A stretch of 64,000 bases of DNA, taken from an uncultured Chitinophaga sp. (GTDB lineage Bacteria; Bacteroidota; Bacteroidia; Chitinophagales; Chitinophagaceae). Location of the stretch: positions 62,001 to 126,000 of the forward strand of contig NZ_CAMLHC010000004.1 of NCBI RefSeq assembly GCF_946479755.1. Direction: 5' to 3'. The stretch's first letter is position 1, and each line of letters begins with the position of its first letter. Below are positions 1-8,155 of this stretch, one piece after another. The notes under the pieces were generated by a model, which searched no databases, was not told the DNA's origin, and worked only from the letters and a program-made list of their open reading frames with translations. Made by a program: the position numbers and the translations under genes.

Positions 1-199
1 TAAAAAATAAACGTTCTTCCTTGAGGTTGCGTTCAAACAGTTTTTCCAATCCTGGCTCATAAATAGTGATCTGACCGGAAGAAAGCTTTGCTACTTTGTT
101 GACATCGATATCTACGCAGGTAACATCATTGCCTGTTTCTGCGAAACAGGTACCGGTTACCAGTCCTACGTAACCAGTGCCTACTACTGTAATCTTCAT
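1..199 (-). CDS. UDP-glucose/GDP-mannose dehydrogenase family protein, N-terminal part (runs off window)
   Basis: Reading the minus strand from the ATG at 199 gives about 66 residues starting [14 protein letters not shown], the Rossmann GxGYVG motif of UDP-glucose/GDP-mannose 6-dehydrogenases. It continues with a CVDID segment (end of strand 2, ribose binding) and an IYEPGLEKL segment typical of UDP-glucose dehydrogenase. The family oxidises C6 of a nucleotide sugar to a uronic acid with NAD+, in the cytoplasm. The start overlaps the stop of the upstream aminotransferase gene as ATGA, so the two are probably translationally coupled. The catalytic cysteine lies outside the window. Whether the substrate is UDP-glucose (Ugd) or UDP-GlcNAc/ManNAc (WbpA-like) cannot be decided from this fragment. 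Confidence 0.9.
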   Translation of the reverse strand, partial: MKITVVGTGYVGLVTGTCFAETGNDVTCVDIDVNKVAKLSSGQITIYEPGLEKLFERNLKEERLFF

Positions 200-1335
200 G
201 CTGGGGAATTGTTTAGAAATGATTTGATAGAATGAATAATGTGATCTAACTGATCGTTGTCCATTTCAGTATGTATCGGCAAGGAAATCACCTTGGTGGT
301 GAGGTTATCGGTTACGGGTAAGTCAAAGGCTGCGCCGCCAAAATGCTCGAACATCTTCTGGCGGTGAGCCGGCACAGGGTAATAAATCATGGCAGGCACC
401 TGTTTTGTTGCCAGGTATTCCTGCAGTTTGTTTCTGTCTGCGCCATTCAGTTGGAGGGTATATTGATGGAACACATGATAGCTGTTGGGGGCACGATAAG
501 GCGTGGTGATCTGCGGCATATCGGCAAAAGCGGCGTCGTAAGCGTCTGCCACGGCCCTGCGGGCATTGATATATTCATCCAGCAACGGCAGTTTGATACG
601 CAGTACGGCTGCCTGTACGGAGTCGAGACGGGAATTGACCCCTACCACATCGTGGTAGTAGCGGGCGGACTGGCCATGGTTGGCCACCATCCTGATTTTG
701 GCCGCCAGCGCGTCGTCGTTGGTGAACAGGGCGCCGCCGTCGCCATAACATCCCAGGTTTTTGGAAGGGAAGAAAGAGGTGCAGCCAATATGACCGATGG
801 CGCCGGCTTTCTTTACGCTGCCATCTGCAAAAGTATAGTTGCCGCCGATGGCCTGTGCGTTGTCTTCGATCACATACAGGTTATGCTTGGCTGCTACCGC
901 CATCAGGGGCTCCATGTCTGCCACATGACCATAAAGATGTACGGGAACGATCGCTTTTGTTTTAGGAGTGATGGCTTTTTCTACCGCCGCCACATCGAGA
1001 CAGTAAGTCTGCGGGTCTACGTCCACGAATACAGGCTTCAGCTGCAACAGGGCGATCACTTCGGCGGTGGCGATAAAAGTAAAGGAAGGGGTAATCACTT
1101 CGTCACCGGGCTGCAGGTCCAGTGCCATCATTGCTATTTGTAAGGCATCGGTGCCGTTGGCGCAGGGGATCACATGTTTGATGTCCAGATACTGCTGCAG
1201 CTCTTCCGCAAATTTCTGCACCGCTCCACCATTGATAAAAGCAGCAGATTCCAGCACGTCCTGGATGGCAGCATCCACTTGCGGTTTAATCTTCGTATAC
1301 TGGCGTTTCAAGTCAACCATCTGAATAGGCACCAT
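196..1335 (-). CDS. DegT/DnrJ/EryC1/StrS-family sugar aminotransferase
   Basis: The 379-residue product is a PLP-dependent nucleotide-sugar aminotransferase. Visible family signatures are CANGTDAL near residue 60, [12 protein letters not shown] near 78, the EDNAQAIG segment near 155, and [14 protein letters not shown] near 190, in which the lysine binds PLP. The C-terminal MSLP-like motif appears as VISLPIH. The sequence resembles WbpE/WlbC-type enzymes that aminate UDP-3-keto-GlcNAcA. Its ATGA overlap with a 6-dehydrogenase gene fits a pathway making an amino-uronic sugar for LPS or capsule; that substrate is inferred. The start at 1335 was taken; an internal Met six codons in (MVDLKRQY) is an alternative. 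Confidence 0.93.
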   Translation of the reverse strand: MVPIQMVDLKRQYTKIKPQVDAAIQDVLESAAFINGGAVQKFAEELQQYLDIKHVIPCANGTDALQIAMMALDLQPGDEVITPSFTFIATAEVIALLQLKPVFVDVDPQTYCLDVAAVEKAITPKTKAIVPVHLYGHVADMEPLMAVAAKHNLYVIEDNAQAIGGNYTFADGSVKKAGAIGHIGCTSFFPSKNLGCYGDGGALFTNDDALAAKIRMVANHGQSARYYHDVVGVNSRLDSVQAAVLRIKLPLLDEYINARRAVADAYDAAFADMPQITTPYRAPNSYHVFHQYTLQLNGADRNKLQEYLATKQVPAMIYYPVPAHRQKMFEHFGGAAFDLPVTDNLTTKVISLPIHTEMDNDQLDHIIHSIKSFLNNSPA

Positions 1336-1369
1336 ATGCTATGTATATTTTTATTTTGTTTAAAGTGTG

Positions 1370-1409
1370 CAAATTTACAAATTTTGGGATTGGGTGGGGA
1401 TTATCTTTG
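1370..1409. promoter_or_regulatory. Divergent promoter region (two TAnnTTTG -7 boxes)
   Basis: Between the divergent aminotransferase and Kdo transferase genes there is a plus-strand TATCTTTG at 1402-1409, 36 bases before the waaA ATG. A minus-strand TAAATTTG lies at 1370-1377, about 34 bases before the aminotransferase ATG. Both match the Bacteroidota -7 consensus TAnnTTTG. A TTTG at 1383-1386 is only 15 bp from the plus-strand box, so the -33 element is uncertain. Confidence 0.55.
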
Positions 1410-1445
1410 CAGGACGATTAAATTTCAGTAAAAGTACGCAGGCGA

Positions 1446-2705
1446 ATGTTAGCAAAGGCAATTTACAATACCGGTATCCGGCTTTACAGGGCAGGAGTAG
1501 GTCTGGCAGCCATGGGCGGCAAAAAGAAGGCATCTTTATGGCTGAATGGCCGTCAACACTGGCGTTCCCGGATGGAGCAGGCCGGTATCGGCCGGCACCC
1601 GCTGATTTGGGTGCATGCCGCCTCCCTGGGGGAGTTTGAACAGGGCAGGCCGGTGCTGGAGGAGCTCCGGCAGCAATATCCCGGCTATAAAATTTTGTTA
1701 ACTTTTTTTTCTCCCTCCGGCTATGAGGTGCGAAAAGACTACCCCGGCGCCGACTACGTCTGTTACCTTCCGCTGGACACCCGCCGTAATGCAGAGGATT
1801 TTATCAGCATTGCCCGCCCCGCCCTGGCTATCTTTATTAAATATGAGTTCTGGTACCACTTCCTCACGGAACTGTATACACGAAAAATACCGGTCCTGCT
1901 CGTGTCTGGTATCTTCCGGGAAGGCCAGCTCTTTTTTAAAGGCTATGGCGGCATATTCCGCCGCCTGTTGCAGCAGCTGACCCACATCTTCGTGCAAAAC
2001 GAAAATTCCCTGCGCCTGTTGCAGGGCATCGGCATCCGGACAGCCAGCATCAGCGGCGATACCCGGTTTGACCGGGTGGCGGCGCTGCTCACAGAACAAA
2101 ATACTTTACCGCTGATAGCGCAGTTTGCGGGCGACAGCCGCCTGCTCGTGGCCGGCAGCTCCTGGGCGGAAGACGAACAGCTGCTGGCATCATGGTGGCG
2201 GCAAACGGACCGCCCCGGTATGAAAATGATCATCGCCCCCCATGAAATCCACGAATCCCATATCCGGCAGATACAGGCCCTTTTCCCCGAAGCGGTGACC
2301 TATTCCGCGCTGAAAGCGGGCGCCCCTCCGGCAGATGTGCTCATTATTGATAATATCGGGATGTTAACCACCCTGTACCGCTATGCCCATGTAACTTACG
2401 TAGGCGGAGGTTTCGGGAAAGACGGTATCCACAACCTGCTGGAACCGGCGGCATACAGCAAACCTGTGATCATAGGACCGGAATACAGCAAATACTTTGA
2501 AGCCGTGGAACTGGTGGCGCTTAAAGGCGCGCTGGTAGTAACGGAGCCTGCTAACCTGGAAGGCTATATGAAGCGGTTGCTGAACGAACCTGCTTTTTAT
2601 GCGGAAACCGCTTCCATAGCGGGTCACTATGTAAAGGACAATAAAGGGGCAACGGAGAAAATCCTGCAATATATTCAGGAGAACCGCTTTCTGAGCAAGG
2701 AATAG
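1446..2705 (+). CDS. waaA: 3-deoxy-D-manno-octulosonic acid (Kdo) transferase
   Basis: The 419-residue product is a GT30 glycosyltransferase that adds Kdo from CMP-Kdo to lipid A precursor at the inner membrane. Evidence is the N-terminal WVHAASLGEFEQGRP motif near residue 58 (catalytic Glu in GEF), the LLTFFSPSGYE segment, the APHEIHE motif near 265 and the C-terminal YVGGGFGKDGIHNLLEPAAY motif near 320, all hallmarks of KdtA/WaaA. It has no obvious operon partner. Its last 31 bases overlap the convergent hypothetical gene that ends at 2675, so the two transcripts are antisense there. Confidence 0.95.
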   Translation: MLAKAIYNTGIRLYRAGVGLAAMGGKKKASLWLNGRQHWRSRMEQAGIGRHPLIWVHAASLGEFEQGRPVLEELRQQYPGYKILLTFFSPSGYEVRKDYPGADYVCYLPLDTRRNAEDFISIARPALAIFIKYEFWYHFLTELYTRKIPVLLVSGIFREGQLFFKGYGGIFRRLLQQLTHIFVQNENSLRLLQGIGIRTASISGDTRFDRVAALLTEQNTLPLIAQFAGDSRLLVAGSSWAEDEQLLASWWRQTDRPGMKMIIAPHEIHESHIRQIQALFPEAVTYSALKAGAPPADVLIIDNIGMLTTLYRYAHVTYVGGGFGKDGIHNLLEPAAYSKPVIIGPEYSKYFEAVELVALKGALVVTEPANLEGYMKRLLNEPAFYAETASIAGHYVKDNKGATEKILQYIQENRFLSKE

Positions 2706-3586
2706 AAGTGTTTTACCAGGTGATGGTCATCCTGCCATCCCTGGATGATCTTGATCTCCCGCTGTATCCAGTAATCAGCTTCCTGCAGGGAGTTAAATTC
2801 ATTGATGGTTTTGACGGAGCGTTCGTAGAGGTCAGTATCACCGCGGAACAGTTCCTGGATGAACTGGTACTTGTCGTTGATGCCGATGGCTGCGCGCAGA
2901 TCTTTTACCGGCATGTCCCCCAGTTTCTGGGCTACTTCCGTTTGTTGCTGCCGCAGGCGGTCATTCAGGGACAGGCCGCTATGATTGCCTACCAGCTCGT
3001 TCAGGTCTTTACGGATACCATGCGTATCGGGTACGGTATGCGGCTTTGCCTGCGCTTGCACCGGCGCTGGCGTGGGAGCTGGGGTCGGAGCGGGTATGGG
3101 TGCTGGTTCCGGTTCAGCTGCCTGGTCGAACAGCGTAGCGGGTGGCGGTGCCTTTTCCTTTTCTTTCTCTTTTTCCCTGACAGGGACATCCTTGAAAACG
3201 GGTTCCTGTAAAGATTCCCTGGCGGCGGGAGGGGGCATATTGGCAGCCAGGGTAGGGATGGGCTGGGCCGTTATCACCGGTTCCGGTTTGGAAGGAACAG
3301 GGTCTGCCACAGCGGATTGTGGATAACCTGCAGCCGGGGCTTCCGGTTTATCTGCTGGTAATGTTGTAGTTTGCGCTGCGGTTGTAACCGGTACGGACAC
3401 GGGGGGCTGCACGGGCATGATCACAGCAATGTCTTGTCTGTTCTGCATCTGCTGCTGCTGTTGTTTGTTACGCACATACAACACCTCCGCCTGCAGCAAC
3501 TGTACATAGTAAGATATCGCCTGCAGGTCTGCACCGGAATTTTTCAATTCCTGTAACTTCTCAATTAATGCATTTATTTTTTCCAT
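2675..3586 (-). CDS. Hypothetical protein with proline-rich central linker
   Basis: The 303-residue product is not recognised by function. Three parts are visible: an N-terminal helical, probably coiled-coil segment (residues 1-50, ending in a run of glutamines); a low-complexity Pro/Ala/Glu/Lys linker (about 55-195) with PAPTPAPTPAP repeats and an EKEKEK stretch; and a conserved-looking helical C-terminus (about 200-303) with LNDRLRQQ, KDLRAAIGINDKY and YWIQREIKIIQGW segments. There is no signal peptide or membrane segment, so it is probably cytoplasmic. The gene converges on and overlaps the end of waaA and is divergent from thymidine kinase. A role as a scaffold or linker protein would be speculation. 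Confidence 0.8.
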   Translation of the reverse strand: MEKINALIEKLQELKNSGADLQAISYYVQLLQAEVLYVRNKQQQQQMQNRQDIAVIMPVQPPVSVPVTTAAQTTTLPADKPEAPAAGYPQSAVADPVPSKPEPVITAQPIPTLAANMPPPAARESLQEPVFKDVPVREKEKEKEKAPPPATLFDQAAEPEPAPIPAPTPAPTPAPVQAQAKPHTVPDTHGIRKDLNELVGNHSGLSLNDRLRQQQTEVAQKLGDMPVKDLRAAIGINDKYQFIQELFRGDTDLYERSVKTINEFNSLQEADYWIQREIKIIQGWQDDHHLVKHFYSLLRKRFS

Positions 3587-3675
3587 GCCTTAATTGTTAA
3601 CGCTTCGTGATAGGAATTATTTTATTTGGATAAAATTAGCGTATTTTAATTAATTAATAATCAAAATAATACAAT

Positions 3676-4245
3676 ATGTTTATTGAACCTTCTCTTGCAG
3701 GAGGACGGAGAGGCTGGATCGAGGTAATATGTGGCTCTATGTTCTCGGGAAAAACCGAAGAGCTCATCCGCCGCCTGAAGCGTGCCCGTATTGCCAACTT
3801 AAAGGTGGAGATCTTTAAACCGGTGGTAGACACCCGTTATGATGAAGGTAGCATTGTATCGCACGACGAGAATAAAATTATTTCCACGCCGATTGACAAC
3901 TCACAGCAGATCCTGCTGCTGGCGCAGGAAGTAGACGTGATAGGAATAGACGAGGCGCAGTTTTTTGACGCGGAGCTGCCCAATGTGTGCGACAAACTGG
4001 CGTTGCAGGGTATCCGGGTGATCGTGGCGGGGCTGGATATGGATTATACCGGTAAGCCCTTCGGGCAGATGCCGTTCATGCTGGCCAAAGCCGATTATAT
4101 CACCAAACTGCACGCCATCTGCGTGTGTTGCGGCAATATCGCCAATTACTCTTACCGCAAATCTGCGGAAACAGAAACGTTGCTGCTGGGCGAAAAAGAC
4201 CTGTACGAGCCACGCTGCCGGCATTGTTATTATGAAGTGAAATAA
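3676..4245 (+). CDS. tdk: Thymidine kinase (type II)
   Basis: The 189-residue product phosphorylates thymidine with ATP in the pyrimidine salvage pathway. It shows the type II signature: P-loop [11 protein letters not shown] near residue 21, the VVDTRYDE loop, the DEAQFF Walker B/catalytic Glu motif near 95, the lasso-region motif YTGKPFG, and zinc-binding cysteine pairs (CVCCG near 150 and CRHC near the C-terminus). Length matches the family. A strong palindromic terminator follows 11 bases after the stop. It appears monocistronic. Confidence 0.96.
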   Translation: MFIEPSLAGGRRGWIEVICGSMFSGKTEELIRRLKRARIANLKVEIFKPVVDTRYDEGSIVSHDENKIISTPIDNSQQILLLAQEVDVIGIDEAQFFDAELPNVCDKLALQGIRVIVAGLDMDYTGKPFGQMPFMLAKADYITKLHAICVCCGNIANYSYRKSAETETLLLGEKDLYEPRCRHCYYEVK

Positions 4246-4255
4246 CAGGATCATC

Positions 4256-4302
4256 TATAAACAGGATGGCCGGTCTCTGGGAGACCGGCCATCCTGTTTA
4301 TA
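4256..4302. terminator. Perfect 22-bp palindromic terminator
   Basis: A perfect inverted repeat (arms 4256-4277 and 4281-4302, loop TGG) follows tdk by a few bases and faces the end of the convergent GtrA gene. It probably terminates both transcripts. There is no long T run, but the flanks are A/T-rich. Confidence 0.75.
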
Positions 4303-4325
4303 ATAATATGTCAACTTCCGGGACG

Positions 4326-4814
4326 TCAGCCCGCGGATTGCTGTTTTACTTTAAAGGTGAATTTTTTCTGGGTAAGATAGCTGAAGATGACCACCAGCGC
4401 GGTCGTAAAGATTTTACCGATGGTAGGGTAGAAGTGCAGCCTGTCGACAAACAGCTTCATCAGGAAGTAGTTGAGCAGAATGCAGATACCTACCAGCAGG
4501 AAATAGCGGAACAGCTGCACCCGGCCCCGGAGATTGGACTCAGAGAACACCACGTACTTGCTCAGCAGGAAACCTGTGGGGAAAGTCACCGCCATCGACA
4601 TAAACAGGGCAGCAATGTGCGCGCTGATATCGATAAAAGGCAGATGGATCATCTCCTTCTGTAATACAAAATTGTAACAGATGAAGTACAAAAGGATGTC
4701 CATCGCCGTATTCCCGCCACCACAGGCAAGGTAGCGGAAGGTTTGCCGGGGCATGAACCGGGCAAACGGCTGATAGAAGAAGTCGATGATTTGTAGTATG
4801 ATCCTGCGTAACAT
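4326..4814 (-). CDS. GtrA-family membrane protein
   Basis: The 162-residue product is a small four-helix membrane protein of the GtrA/DPMS-like family, proposed to move or present polyprenyl-linked sugars for O-antigen or cell-wall glycosylation. Hydrophobic segments lie near residues 30-50, 65-85, 102-122 and 130-150. The FRYLACGGGNTAMD and FLLSKYVVFSES segments resemble the family motifs FlvvGg.nt and nF.l.r.wvF. It is terminated towards tdk and lies next to accC (55 bp gap, same strand). Its glycolipid substrate is unknown. Confidence 0.85.
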   Translation of the reverse strand: MLRRIILQIIDFFYQPFARFMPRQTFRYLACGGGNTAMDILLYFICYNFVLQKEMIHLPFIDISAHIAALFMSMAVTFPTGFLLSKYVVFSESNLRGRVQLFRYFLLVGICILLNYFLMKLFVDRLHFYPTIGKIFTTALVVIFSYLTQKKFTFKVKQQSAG

Positions 4815-4869
4815 GTTAAAACTGGCGCAAATTTAGTCGTTTTAGGATTTTCCAGGCACCTATTTAAAC

Positions 4870-6360
4870 TTATCTTAACATATTTCTCTTTTTCCAGGCA
4901 GATGAGGGCTGCTTTTCATAACCGGTCGCTGATTGTAAAGCTACGGTTTGTTGCTGCCACACCTGTGCAGCCAGGATGGCGGCCAGTTTGTCTATCTCCG
5001 GACGCTCTGCCAGCAAGGCTTGCGGCGTATAATATTTATTGATAAAATTGGTATCAAAACGGCCCTCGATAAAGGCGGGTTGTTGCAGGGCCCAGTGGCC
5101 GAAGGGCAGGGTGGTGCGGATGCCTTTCACCTGGTACTCTTCGATGGCGCGGATCAGCCGGTGGCGTGCTTCTTCACGGGTGCTGCCCCAGGCGATCAGT
5201 TTGGCGATCATCGGGTCGTAGAAGATAGGGATGTCCATGCCTTGTTCATAGCCGTCATCCACCCGTACGCCGTAGCCTTGCGGGCGGATATAGGTTTCCA
5301 GGCAGCCGGTGTCGGGCAGGAAGTTGTTGGCCGGATCCTCGGCGCATATACGCAGTTCTATCGCATGTCCGTTGATCGTAAGGTCTTCCTGGGAAAAGGA
5401 CAGCTTCTCGCCGCGGGCCACCCGTATCTGTTCCTTTACCAGGTCCAGGCCGGTGATCAGCTCGGTGACAGGGTGTTCTACCTGTAGGCGGGTGTTCATC
5501 TCGAGGAAGTAGAAGTTCAGCTGCTCGTCTACCAGGAACTCCACGGTGCCGGCGCCGTAATAGTTACAGGCTTTGGCCACATCTACGGCGCACTTGCCCA
5601 TAGCCGCCCTGATGGCGGGCGTGAGCACAGATGACGGTGCTTCTTCTATCAGTTTCTGGTGCCGGCGCTGGATAGAGCATTCCCGTTCAAACAGGTATAC
5701 GCAGTTGCCATGCTGGTCGCCCAGTATCTGTATTTCAATGTGGCGGGGAGCGCCTACATATTTTTCAATGAAAACGGCATCGTCGCCGAAGGCGCTGAGG
5801 GCTTCGCTTTTAGCCAGCCGGATCTGTTCTTCCAGTTCTTCCGGGGCGTTAACGACGCGCATACCTTTACCGCCACCACCGGCGGAAGCTTTGATCAGGA
5901 TAGGAAAGCCGGTTTTCTTCACCACTTCCTGTGCTTCTTCTACGCTGCGGAGGGGTGTTTCGGTGCCCGGCACCATCGGCACCCCGAATTTTTGCGCCGC
6001 CTGTTTGGCCGCCAGTTTGCTGCCCATCGTTTCGATGGAAGCAGCGGCAGGACCGATAAAAGTGATACCGGCATCGGCCACCTGCTGCGCGAAATGCGCA
6101 TTTTCGCTCAGAAACCCGTAGCCCGGATGGATACCGTCTGCCCCGCGCTCTTTGGCCACCGCAATGATTTTTTCCCCCAGCAGGTAAGACTGGCTGGAAG
6201 GCGCAGGCCCTATGCATACCGCTTCGTCGGCGTATTGTACAAAAGGCATGGTGCGGTCAGCTGCTGAATACACGGCCACTGTCTTGATTCCCATTTCACG
6301 GGCAGAACGCATAATGCGCAAGGCTATTTCTCCACGATTGGCTACCAGGATCTTTTTCAT
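4870..6360 (-). CDS. accC: Biotin carboxylase subunit of an acyl-CoA carboxylase
   Basis: The 496-residue ATP-grasp enzyme carboxylates biotin using bicarbonate and ATP. Visible features are the N-terminal MKKILVANRGEIALRI, HPGYGFLSEN near residue 78, the glycine-rich ATP loop SAGGGGKGMR near 160, CSIQRRHQK near 230, the active-site EMNTRLQVEHPVTE near 285, and the C-terminal biotin carboxylase domain. It is about 45 residues longer than E. coli AccC and carries no biotinyl domain. No biotin carrier or carboxyltransferase gene is adjacent, so acetyl-CoA versus propionyl-CoA use cannot be told. It is divergent from ccmB. Confidence 0.93.
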   Translation of the reverse strand: MKKILVANRGEIALRIMRSAREMGIKTVAVYSAADRTMPFVQYADEAVCIGPAPSSQSYLLGEKIIAVAKERGADGIHPGYGFLSENAHFAQQVADAGITFIGPAAASIETMGSKLAAKQAAQKFGVPMVPGTETPLRSVEEAQEVVKKTGFPILIKASAGGGGKGMRVVNAPEELEEQIRLAKSEALSAFGDDAVFIEKYVGAPRHIEIQILGDQHGNCVYLFERECSIQRRHQKLIEEAPSSVLTPAIRAAMGKCAVDVAKACNYYGAGTVEFLVDEQLNFYFLEMNTRLQVEHPVTELITGLDLVKEQIRVARGEKLSFSQEDLTINGHAIELRICAEDPANNFLPDTGCLETYIRPQGYGVRVDDGYEQGMDIPIFYDPMIAKLIAWGSTREEARHRLIRAIEEYQVKGIRTTLPFGHWALQQPAFIEGRFDTNFINKYYTPQALLAERPEIDKLAAILAAQVWQQQTVALQSATGYEKQPSSAWKKRNMLR

Positions 6361-6415
6361 GCAAAATTTTTAACAAGCAGCTAATATAAGCAATCAATCG
6401 TAATTTCGCGGTCAC

Positions 6416-7078
6416 ATGAAATCTGCTATCCACCAAATATATACGCTGGTCCGGAAGGACCTGGTGCTGGAGCTGCGGCAGCAATACGCTTTTTATGGCG
6501 TGTTGCTGTATATCATCTCCACTGTTTTTGTGATCAACCTGATGATGGGCAAACCGGATGACAAATTATGGAACGCCCTTTTCTGGGTGATACAGTTGTT
6601 TGTGGCGGTAAACGCCATTGCCAAAAGTTTTATGCAGGAGAACAGGGGACGGCTGTTGTATTTCTATTCGCTGGTGCCTCCGCGCGTGTTCATTGCGGCC
6701 AAACTGATCTATAATGTTATCCTGATGACCCTCATGAGCCTGATCGCGCTGGTATGCAGTTTTACATTCCTGGGCAACCCGCTGCATAACACCGGGTATT
6801 TCGTAGGGATCGTACTGTTGGGCGGCACGAGCCTCAGCCTGTTGTTTACCGTGCTGGCGGCCATTGCGGCCCAGGCCAACCATAACGCTGCGTTGATGGC
6901 GGTGATGGGCTTCCCGCTGATGATGCCCATGCTGATGCTGCTGGCCAATGTGTCTTTGTCGGCTTTTGTAACGGTGTACCAGCCGGGACTGCCCAAGATG
7001 TTCCTGCTGCTGGGCGGAATGGACCTGCTGACGATTGCCCTTACCATGGTGCTCTTCCCGTTCCTGTGGAAGGACTGA
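6416..7078 (+). CDS. ccmB: Cytochrome c biogenesis heme exporter subunit CcmB
   Basis: The 220-residue integral membrane protein matches CcmB, the permease that with CcmA forms the ABC part of the system I (Ccm) cytochrome c maturation complex. It has six hydrophobic segments (about 22-42, 50-70, 95-120, 130-150, 155-180 and 195-215) and an N-terminal KDLVLELRQQYAF segment like the KDL..E.R/K motif of the family. The ccmC and ccmD-like genes follow after 144 bp. CcmA is not in the window. A perfect 7-bp-arm palindrome sits just after the stop (7083-7099). Confidence 0.88.
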   Translation: MKSAIHQIYTLVRKDLVLELRQQYAFYGVLLYIISTVFVINLMMGKPDDKLWNALFWVIQLFVAVNAIAKSFMQENRGRLLYFYSLVPPRVFIAAKLIYNVILMTLMSLIALVCSFTFLGNPLHNTGYFVGIVLLGGTSLSLLFTVLAAIAAQANHNAALMAVMGFPLMMPMLMLLANVSLSAFVTVYQPGLPKMFLLLGGMDLLTIALTMVLFPFLWKD

Positions 7079-7168
7079 TTTCGAAATATCGAATATTTCT
7101 GCTACTTATATAAACGGATTTTAACGGGTAATTCAGGATTTTGGATAAACTTAAAATCGCGTAAAATC

Positions 7169-7199
7169 TTTGCGATTAAGGATAAAACGTGTAGGTTTG
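7169..7199 (+). promoter_or_regulatory. Bacteroidota-type promoter for ccmC
   Basis: A TTTG at 7169-7172 is followed after 19 bp by TAGGTTTG at 7192-7199. This matches the Bacteroidota primary sigma consensus in both boxes and spacing. The expected transcription start is near 7205 and the ccmC ATG is at 7223, so ccmC-ccmD can be transcribed independently of ccmB. Confidence 0.75.
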
Positions 7200-7222
7200 C
7201 CCCGGAATATAGCTGTTAAAAA

Positions 7223-7885
7223 ATGGCCAGACATTGGTGGAAAGCATTAGCGATACTGCTTCTGATTTATGTAATTATCGCCGGGTTCACTATCAGGATA
7301 CCAATCATAGGAACCAATGGACAATCATCCCGTGGATTGTTTTTTCATGTGCCAATGTGGATATGTATGTATACCATGTTCACCATCTCCGTTGTCAATT
7401 CTCTTCTCTACCTGTCCAAATATGATCTGAAAAGAGACGTATATGCCTCCAGTGCAGCACGGGTAGGCGCCTTTTTTGGTGTGTTGGGTTTTGCCACCGG
7501 TTCCCTCTGGGCCACCTATACCTGGGGCGGCACGCTGACAGACGATCCCAAACAAATATGCACCGCCATCGCCATCCTCATCTATATGGCGTACCTGGTG
7601 CTGCGTATCTCGATCCACGATATCGATAAAAGGGCCCGTATCTCTGCGGTGTTCAACATCTTCGCCTTCGCCCTGCTCATCCCGCTGACGTATATCATCC
7701 CCCGTATGGTGGATTCCCTTCACCCGGGAAGCGCCTCTACGCCCGGATTTGCTTCAAAAGACACGGATGGCGGTATGAAACTGGTGCTGTACCCTGCCTT
7801 TATCGGCTGGACCCTCCTGAGCGTGTGGATCTACAACCTGCTGGTCCGCTATAAAAAACTTGAGCTTAAAAATATTTTTAAATGA
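7223..7885 (+). CDS. ccmC: Cytochrome c biogenesis protein CcmC/CcsA family (heme handling)
   Basis: The 220-residue membrane protein of the CcmC/CcsA family delivers heme for cytochrome c maturation. It contains FFHVPMW near residue 42 with a likely axial histidine, and the tryptophan-rich segment SLWATYTWGG near 95, equivalent to the heme-binding WWD motif (W-rich, with D in LTDDPK). Six hydrophobic segments are visible. The start at 7223 fits the upstream promoter. Its stop overlaps the next start as ATGA, so the pair is translationally coupled. Confidence 0.88.
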   Translation: MARHWWKALAILLLIYVIIAGFTIRIPIIGTNGQSSRGLFFHVPMWICMYTMFTISVVNSLLYLSKYDLKRDVYASSAARVGAFFGVLGFATGSLWATYTWGGTLTDDPKQICTAIAILIYMAYLVLRISIHDIDKRARISAVFNIFAFALLIPLTYIIPRMVDSLHPGSASTPGFASKDTDGGMKLVLYPAFIGWTLLSVWIYNLLVRYKKLELKNIFK

Positions 7886-8115
7886 TCAATAGAGCGTTTT
7901 CATTTTGCCTGACACTCACCCTCCTGCTGGTGTCTGTACTGGCAAATGCACAACAACAGGATACAGAGAAAGGGGCCTTAAACGAGTTCTTCCGCAGTGG
8001 TGACAAGATATATGTGATCGTAGGCGTTTTAGTGATCATCTTCCTGGGTATCGTACTCTTCCTCATTAACCTGGACAGAAAGATCAGCAAGCTGGAGCAG
8101 CGGGACAAAAAATAA
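7882..8115 (+). CDS. Small CcmD-like membrane protein
   Basis: The 77-residue product has an N-terminal hydrophobic signal-like segment ending at NAQQQ, a single membrane helix (about residues 45-67) and a charged C-terminal tail (RKISKLEQRDKK). Size, topology and ATGA coupling to ccmC fit the CcmD type, which in system I bridges CcmC and CcmE. Sequence similarity to proteobacterial CcmD is too low to see, so the name rests on context. Confidence 0.7.
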   Translation: MINRAFSFCLTLTLLLVSVLANAQQQDTEKGALNEFFRSGDKIYVIVGVLVIIFLGIVLFLINLDRKISKLEQRDKK

Positions 8116-8155
8116 TCCGTGATAATCTAATCGTTATACCAAAACAATACATATT

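Noticed and set aside
3001..3189. Short Arg/Lys-rich ORF inside the hypothetical gene at 2675
   Set aside because: It is an alternative frame of the low-complexity proline-rich linker.
7083..7099. GAAATAT-CGA-ATATTTC palindrome after ccmB
   Set aside because: Seven-base A/T-rich arms are expected by chance in such DNA; no T tail and no recognised regulator site.
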